Assembly (NCBI GenBank): GCA_965223125.1
Contig: OZ244984.1
Coordinates: 744,001 to 808,000, forward strand
Reading direction: 5' to 3'
Origin: Pacificispira sp965223125
GTDB taxonomy: Bacteria > Pseudomonadota > Alphaproteobacteria > UBA8366 > Aestuariispiraceae
DNA length: 64,000 nt
Made by a program: the position numbers and the translations under genes. The notes under the pieces were generated by a model, which searched no databases, had not been told where the DNA came from, and saw only the letters and a program-made list of their open reading frames with translations. Position 1 is the stretch's first letter, and each line of letters starts with the position of its first letter. Below, piece by piece: positions 60,067-64,000 of this stretch.

Positions 60067-60070
60067 CATG

Positions 60071-60211
60071 GTCGGCATCAACAATCTGGGCATGTCGACA
60101 TCGGAAACGCCGTTCGGCGGCGTCGATGAATCCGGTTACGGATCGGAAGGCGGGATTGCAGGCTTGGAAGCGTTCCTGCGCACCAAGTTCGTTTCTGAAA
60201 CCTATATCTGA
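60071..60211 (+). pseudogene. Aldehyde dehydrogenase, last 46 codons only
   Basis: The plus strand from 60071 reads VGINNLGMSTSETPFGGVDE and continues SGYGSEGGIAGLEAFLRTKF before TGA at 60209. This is the C-terminal oligomerisation tail of an NAD(P)-aldehyde dehydrogenase of the succinate-semialdehyde type. The rest is missing and the sequence before it is the IS66 relic, so the island replaced the upstream part of a resident gene. The fragment has no start of its own. Confidence 0.82.
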
Positions 60212-60242
60212 CGTCGCGGAAGGGGCTTCGGGGACTGACCGG

Positions 60243-60719
60243 TCACCGCTGATATTCGGATCCGTCGGTCTGTTCGCCCGTCAACTGCCGGATCAGGTAG
60301 TGGACGTCACCCAGCACCCAGAGGTCGCGAACCTTGGGGCCATCGAAGTGAAAGATCGGTGCGCCGTACCACCAGACATGCCGTCCGGTGGCGGCGTGCC
60401 CGAACATGGTGTCCTGATGGATTCCGTGAAAGCGGAGTTTTCCTAAAACCCGGTCCCCCTCCTCCACCATCTCCAGAATGTCGGAGGTGTAGTTTCCCAA
60501 TGCCTGAGTCACCCAGTGGACATAGCCGGCAAATTGTTCATGGCCGACGAGGGTCGGGCCCAGCGAGCCTCTGAACGTGAAGTCCGGATGAAAGATTTCC
60601 GGGATCAGCGACAGATCCGCGTGGTTCCACATGTCATTATAGAACTTTCGAACGACTTCCTTCTGCGGGCTTAACACCGTGTCACCGAACTTCATGGCGG
60701 GTTCGTCAAATTGGGGCAT
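60243..60719 (-). CDS. SnoaL-like / ester-cyclase-type NTF2-fold protein
   Basis: A 158-residue single-domain protein. HADLSLIPEIFHPDFTFRGSLG and FRFHGIH-like strands with later WVLGDVHYLIRQL give the NTF2/SnoaL alpha+beta cone, used by polyketide cyclases and by many small hydratases or isomerases in catabolic clusters. ATG 60719 has AAGGA ten bases before it. It is the last gene of the operon starting beyond the right edge. Confidence 0.8.
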   Translation of the reverse strand: MPQFDEPAMKFGDTVLSPQKEVVRKFYNDMWNHADLSLIPEIFHPDFTFRGSLGPTLVGHEQFAGYVHWVTQALGNYTSDILEMVEEGDRVLGKLRFHGIHQDTMFGHAATGRHVWWYGAPIFHFDGPKVRDLWVLGDVHYLIRQLTGEQTDGSEYQR

Positions 60720-60761
60720 CCTGCGTCCTTTCCGGCAGACCGGGTTCCATGAATCGGTCCC

Positions 60762-61676
60762 TTACAAGGGAACGACTTCAAACTTCTCCGCCAGTTTCTG
60801 GTTCTGGGCCACAATTGCCGGGTCCGGCAGAACCGGCCCTTTCATTCGGCCCGCGATCCCGTCCTCGTCCAGATGGGGCAGCACCTGCGGGAATATGGGA
60901 CCGCCGATCGGGTCACCCGGCTGCAGGCCGTGCCGCCAGGCGACCTGAAGCTCCGTTTCGGTGGGCGCGTATCTGGCATCGTCCCCGCACCAGCGCGTCG
61001 CGATGGCACGCCTGTTCAGACCCCCGGCGGGCTTGCCGCGCGAGCCATGAAGGGTCAGGGCGTGAAACAGGATAGCGTCGCCCGGCTGCATGTCCCAACT
61101 GGCGATCCGATAGCTGTCCCGCGCACCTTCAAAGTCGGGCGTCGGATCGAATTGAGCTACGGATTTCACAATCCCACCGACCCCCAACGGCCGGAAACGC
61201 TGCAGCCATTTGTGGGAACCGATTATGAATTCCAAGGCGGATTCCTCGGCCTTTACCGGATCGACCGAGGTCCAGACCGATGCGATCTGAGCACCGCTCA
61301 ACGGAAAGAATGTCATGTCGTGATGCCAAGGCGTCCGGTCCGCGTTATACGCCTGCTTCACGAAGATCTGGTCGCAGAACAGATTGACGCGGGCCGATCT
61401 GAATGCCTGCTGAACGAGCCCGGCCGTCGGTCCGAACAGGGCGAAATCCCGCACATGATCGTTCCTGTGCCAGGTATAGGGATCGGACCGGAAAAATGGT
61501 TTCTTTGCCTCGGCCGACCGATCTTCGCCAAATCCGCATATTTCGTCCAACGCGGCCTGGACGGTATCGATCCATTTCGTCGAGTAGAGACCCCGCACAA
61601 CGATGACCCCGTCGCGCCAGAACGCATCAATCTCCGCCTCCGAAAGGGGACGTCCGGGTGTTTCGGGTGTCAGCAT
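60762..61676 (-). CDS. Phytanoyl-CoA-dioxygenase-family (PhyH) oxygenase
   Basis: A 304-residue Fe(II)/2-oxoglutarate-type dioxygenase. The metal motif H-x-D is in TPWHHDMTFFPL near residue 125, and the distal His with a following Arg that could bind 2-oxoglutarate lies around LFHALTLHGSRGKPAGGLNRR near 215-235. Family members hydroxylate CoA esters, small acids, ectoine or natural products. ATG 61676 has GGAGGAG five bases before it and overlaps the end of the DapA-like gene by 7 bases. Substrate unknown. Confidence 0.85.
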   Translation of the reverse strand: MLTPETPGRPLSEAEIDAFWRDGVIVVRGLYSTKWIDTVQAALDEICGFGEDRSAEAKKPFFRSDPYTWHRNDHVRDFALFGPTAGLVQQAFRSARVNLFCDQIFVKQAYNADRTPWHHDMTFFPLSGAQIASVWTSVDPVKAEESALEFIIGSHKWLQRFRPLGVGGIVKSVAQFDPTPDFEGARDSYRIASWDMQPGDAILFHALTLHGSRGKPAGGLNRRAIATRWCGDDARYAPTETELQVAWRHGLQPGDPIGGPIFPQVLPHLDEDGIAGRMKGPVLPDPAIVAQNQKLAEKFEVVPL

Positions 61677-62593
61677 CGAGACTCCTCCAGGACTGGGTAA
61701 CTGTTTTGATCGGAAGGTGCCGCCAATTGGGCCAACAGGCGTTCGAGATCCTGCCATTGCGACGGGGCCAGAGGAGACTGCGGCGCGACAGGGTCGCCGA
61801 CATCATAGCCCTGGATCGTCAGCCCAGCTTTCACACAGGCTGCCAATCCATTGCGATTGAAGAAATCGTTCAGCATCCAAAGCCGCCTCTGCAAGGCCGC
61901 CGCGCGTTCCCATTCACCCTTGCGGCAAAAATCGTAGAGCCGGACGCATTGTTCGGGAACAAGGCAGGCGGGGCCTGCCATCCAGCCTTGCCCGCCGATC
62001 ATCATTACCGCGACGGGCAGATGGGACGACGCGGCGAAAATGCCCAGATCATCCCCGCATCTGTCCAGGATGGACAACAGTCGTCCGGTATTGAAGGACG
62101 CATCCTTGAGGTATTGGATCCGTTCGTGCTGCGAAAGACGGACGATCATGTCGATGGACAGGTCGGTTCGCTGGAAATTGGGATTCGTATAGAGAACGAT
62201 CGGCACGGCGACCGCATCGGCAATCGCCCGGAAATACCCTTCCACCTGATGCGGCGCGAGGGGAAAATAGGAATCGACGACAGCAATGATCCCGTCGACC
62301 CCAAGGCTTTCGTATCGCCTCGCCTGGTCGACAGCATCCCTGGTCGAGGTCGAAGAGACACCGGCCAGGACCGGGACACGCTTTTCGGCGGCCGCGACGA
62401 CCGTCTGCACGACGGCTTCCTTCTGTCCCCGATTCAGATAGGCGAATTCGCCCGTCGACCCAAGGGCCGCGAGGCCATGGACACCCTTGGCGACCAGATC
62501 GCCGCATAGTGTCGCCAGCATCTGCCGACGGACAGTGCCGTCGGGCGATACCGGGGAGACTATATAGGGGAAAATTCCGTCAAACCGAGGCAT
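61670..62593 (-). CDS. DapA/NanA-family aldolase
   Basis: A 307-residue TIM-barrel aldolase. GSTGEFAYL near residue 47 (the pyruvate-carboxylate contact GSTGE), the Tyr in VLYTNPNF near 136 and the Schiff-base Lys in QYLKDAS near 164 define the family. It may condense or split a pyruvate-derived substrate, or act as hydratase-aldolase of an aromatic breakdown pathway. Biosynthetic dihydrodipicolinate synthase is unlikely in this operon. ATG 62593; the frame opens at 62656. Confidence 0.85.
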   Translation of the reverse strand: MPRFDGIFPYIVSPVSPDGTVRRQMLATLCGDLVAKGVHGLAALGSTGEFAYLNRGQKEAVVQTVVAAAEKRVPVLAGVSSTSTRDAVDQARRYESLGVDGIIAVVDSYFPLAPHQVEGYFRAIADAVAVPIVLYTNPNFQRTDLSIDMIVRLSQHERIQYLKDASFNTGRLLSILDRCGDDLGIFAASSHLPVAVMMIGGQGWMAGPACLVPEQCVRLYDFCRKGEWERAAALQRRLWMLNDFFNRNGLAACVKAGLTIQGYDVGDPVAPQSPLAPSQWQDLERLLAQLAAPSDQNSYPVLEESRC

Positions 62594-63821
62594 GGGCGTT
62601 CCCCGGTTGCAGGTGTTGCAGAAGCTCCTTCGCCGCCACGGCCGGGTCCCTTGCATGGTCCGGCAGGGTTTCCGACCGGGACCCGATCAGGCGCCGCGCA
62701 ACCATATGGTCCGCGGGCTGATTGACGGATTCGACCGAGGCCAGTTGACCATTCCGGAAACGGAAGACGGAAAACCGGTTCTGCTCCGGGTCTCCCCTAA
62801 GAACCTGTTGATCGGCATCGCCGGGCAGGCCGGCGATCTGTAGTTTGTCGCTCCCCTGATCGCTCCAGAACCAAGGCACCGCCGAATAGGGTTTCCGGTC
62901 TCCGGTCAGTCGCCGCGCCACGCAGCGGGCATGGTCATTGGCGTTCTGAACGCTTTCCAAACGGATCGGCACCACCGCATGGGGCGAGGGAAACCGGGCA
63001 CAGTCGCCGATGGCCGAAATTGCCGGATCGGTCGTCGAAAGATACGTATCGACGATGATACCGTTATCCACGGCCAGGCCGGCGCGCGCGGCCAGTTCGG
63101 TGTTCGGCATCACACCGACCCCAGCCACGACAAGGTCTGCCTCAATCTCGCCGCCCGCTGTCGTCAATAGGGTCGCGCGGTTTCCGAGGTGCCAGAAGAT
63201 TTCGGCAACCCCCTGCCCAAGGTGAAAGCGCACCCCCGCGTCCTGATGGCGATGGCGGAAGAAATCGGACACCTCTTCCGAGGTCGCACGGGCCATGACC
63301 CGCGCGCCAATATCCATTACCGCCACGGTTTTGCCCTGCGCGGCGGCCAGTGCCGCGAATTCCAATCCGATGAATCCGGCGCCGATGACGGCGACCCGGC
63401 GGACCTGCGGCAGGCGCCCTCGAAGGATATCGGCGTCCCTCAGGCTCTTCAGATAGTGGACGCCGCTGTCCCCGGCCGGCACCGAGATGCGTCGATTGAC
63501 CGTCCCCACCGTCAGGATCAGATGATCGTAAGGCAAGGCATCCCCGGTACCCAGCCGCACCTGCTGCCGGTCACGGTCGATTTCCTCCGCGATGCCGGAA
63601 ACCAGATGAATATCGTGGTCCGCAAAGGCCGTCTCTGCGCGAAGCAAGATTTCGTCGCGACGTCCCGATTTCATATAGCCTTTGGATAGCGGCGGCCTTT
63701 GATACGGCGAGACCTCCTCGCCGTTCACCAGGGTCACCCGGCCCCTGAACCCGTTCTCGCGCAGCGCAAACGCCGCCTGACAACCGGCGTGACCGGCGCC
63801 CAGAATGACGATGGTATCCAT
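62580..63821 (-). CDS. Ferredoxin reductase (putidaredoxin/rhodocoxin-reductase type)
   Basis: A 413-residue FAD/NAD(P)H enzyme. The FAD site VILGAGHAGCQAAFALRENGF and SPYQRPPLSKGYM are family hallmarks, NAD binding is at VAVIGAGFIGLEFAALAAAQGK near 145, and AIGDCARFPS near 268 closes the FAD site. It passes electrons from NADH to the ferredoxin encoded just upstream. It overlaps the DapA-like gene start by 14 bases. Confidence 0.92.
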   Translation of the reverse strand: MDTIVILGAGHAGCQAAFALRENGFRGRVTLVNGEEVSPYQRPPLSKGYMKSGRRDEILLRAETAFADHDIHLVSGIAEEIDRDRQQVRLGTGDALPYDHLILTVGTVNRRISVPAGDSGVHYLKSLRDADILRGRLPQVRRVAVIGAGFIGLEFAALAAAQGKTVAVMDIGARVMARATSEEVSDFFRHRHQDAGVRFHLGQGVAEIFWHLGNRATLLTTAGGEIEADLVVAGVGVMPNTELAARAGLAVDNGIIVDTYLSTTDPAISAIGDCARFPSPHAVVPIRLESVQNANDHARCVARRLTGDRKPYSAVPWFWSDQGSDKLQIAGLPGDADQQVLRGDPEQNRFSVFRFRNGQLASVESVNQPADHMVARRLIGSRSETLPDHARDPAVAAKELLQHLQPGNAHASV

Positions 63822-63846
63822 GTCCTAGCCCGCCCCGTCTTGTCGA

Positions 63847-64000
63847 TCAGAATTGCGTTTCCGGGATGTGCAGGGTCAGGCTGTCGATCTCATCGGACAG
63901 TTCGATCTGACAGCACAGCCGGCTGGTTGCTCTTCGCGGGGCCGCGACGAGGTCCAGCATATCCCCTTCCTCGTCACTGGGCGGCGGAAGCTTTTCGATG
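63847..64000 (-). CDS. [2Fe-2S] ferredoxin (adrenodoxin/putidaredoxin type), C-terminal part
   Basis: The last 51 codons of a gene continuing past the window. EEGDMLDLV, ATSRLCCQIELS and HIPETQF give the last cluster ligand (in RLCCQI) and the C-terminal tail of vertebrate-type 2Fe-2S ferredoxins. It serves a monooxygenase, most often a P450, that should lie just beyond the right edge (inference). Its stop is 25 bp before the reductase start. Confidence 0.85.
   Translation of the reverse strand, partial: IEKLPPPSDEEGDMLDLVAAPRRATSRLCCQIELSDEIDSLTLHIPETQF

Larger units (their letters stand above)
42670..60070. mobile_element. Genomic island / nested transposon region
   Basis: About 17.4 kb of lower-GC DNA between the RpiR gene and a truncated aldehyde-dehydrogenase gene. 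It begins with a TGTC-type transposon left end at 42670, contains two right ends (45704, 58325), two more left ends (45755, 58326), two IS3-family copies, an IS630 copy and IS5/IS66/IS3 remnants, and carries a nucleotidyltransferase gene and a catabolic ABC-importer module. No 5-bp target duplication was found at the outer or inner boundaries, so the structure has been rearranged after insertion. Confidence 0.75.

Overview
The window (about 60% GC, dense gene packing with frequent ATGA start/stop overlaps) looks like a chromosome segment of a free-living, probably marine or soil, alphaproteobacterium. Pointers are a DUF3572 protein, an AmpG-type permease, a PatZ-type acyl-CoA synthetase/acetyltransferase, MsrP, a peroxiredoxin, YqgE and many small catabolic operons. 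No rRNA, tRNA or CRISPR array was seen. No species can be named from the sequence alone.

Layout. 1-3151 (+): end of a surface-polysaccharide-type cluster (asparagine synthetase C-terminus, GT4 glycosyltransferase), then an SDR, a cupin and a GFA-family protein. 3158-6774 (-): a complete gentisate operon (gentisate dioxygenase, fumarylpyruvate hydrolase, maleylpyruvate isomerase, 3-hydroxybenzoate 6-hydroxylase) divergent from its likely MarR regulator, with a 12-bp palindrome between them. 7360-15844: amino/hydroxy-acid metabolism (two FAD amine/amino-acid oxidoreductases, a beta-hydroxyacid dehydrogenase, a ThDP enzyme, a LysE exporter, an Asp/Glu-racemase-like enzyme) and an orphan sensor kinase. 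15851-22895: PatZ-like protein, macro-domain protein, pyrophosphatase, AmpG, DUF3572 protein, thiolase.

22962-24936 (-) is the most unusual ordinary-looking spot. A methyltransferase with the hallmark residues of the KamB/NpmA aminoglycoside-resistance family (16S rRNA m1A1408) is followed after 31 bp by a protein that fuses the archaeal-type DUF371 domain to a divergent RsmI-like (16S rRNA C1402) methyltransferase. Both parent families act on helix 44 of the decoding centre, so this may be an undescribed rRNA-modifying pair.

25050-33032 (-) encodes a 2660-residue RTX/cadherin-like surface protein with a FecR-like head. 33461-42561 holds MsrP, YqgE, DsbD/ScsB, a peroxiredoxin, and a polar amino-acid ABC importer with an RpiR regulator.

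42670-60070 is a lower-GC genomic island. It is framed by transposon ends of an unusual kind: 5'-TGTC followed by several copies of a TCATTA-N3-4-TTACG motif, as in TnsB/TniA-type elements. Three left ends and two right ends are present, with no cognate transposase. It also carries two near-identical IS3/IS407-type copies in direct orientation, an IS630 copy, and remnants of IS5, IS66 and IS3 elements. Its cargo is a GSU2403-type nucleotidyltransferase and a catabolic module: carbohydrate-type ABC importer, enolase-superfamily dehydratase, N,N-dimethylformamidase-large-subunit-like hydrolase, LysR regulator and GMC oxidoreductase. The right edge cut an aldehyde dehydrogenase gene, of which only the last 46 codons remain.

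60243-64000 (-) is another catabolic operon: ferredoxin, ferredoxin reductase, DapA-like aldolase, PhyH-type dioxygenase and SnoaL-like protein, running in from beyond the window.
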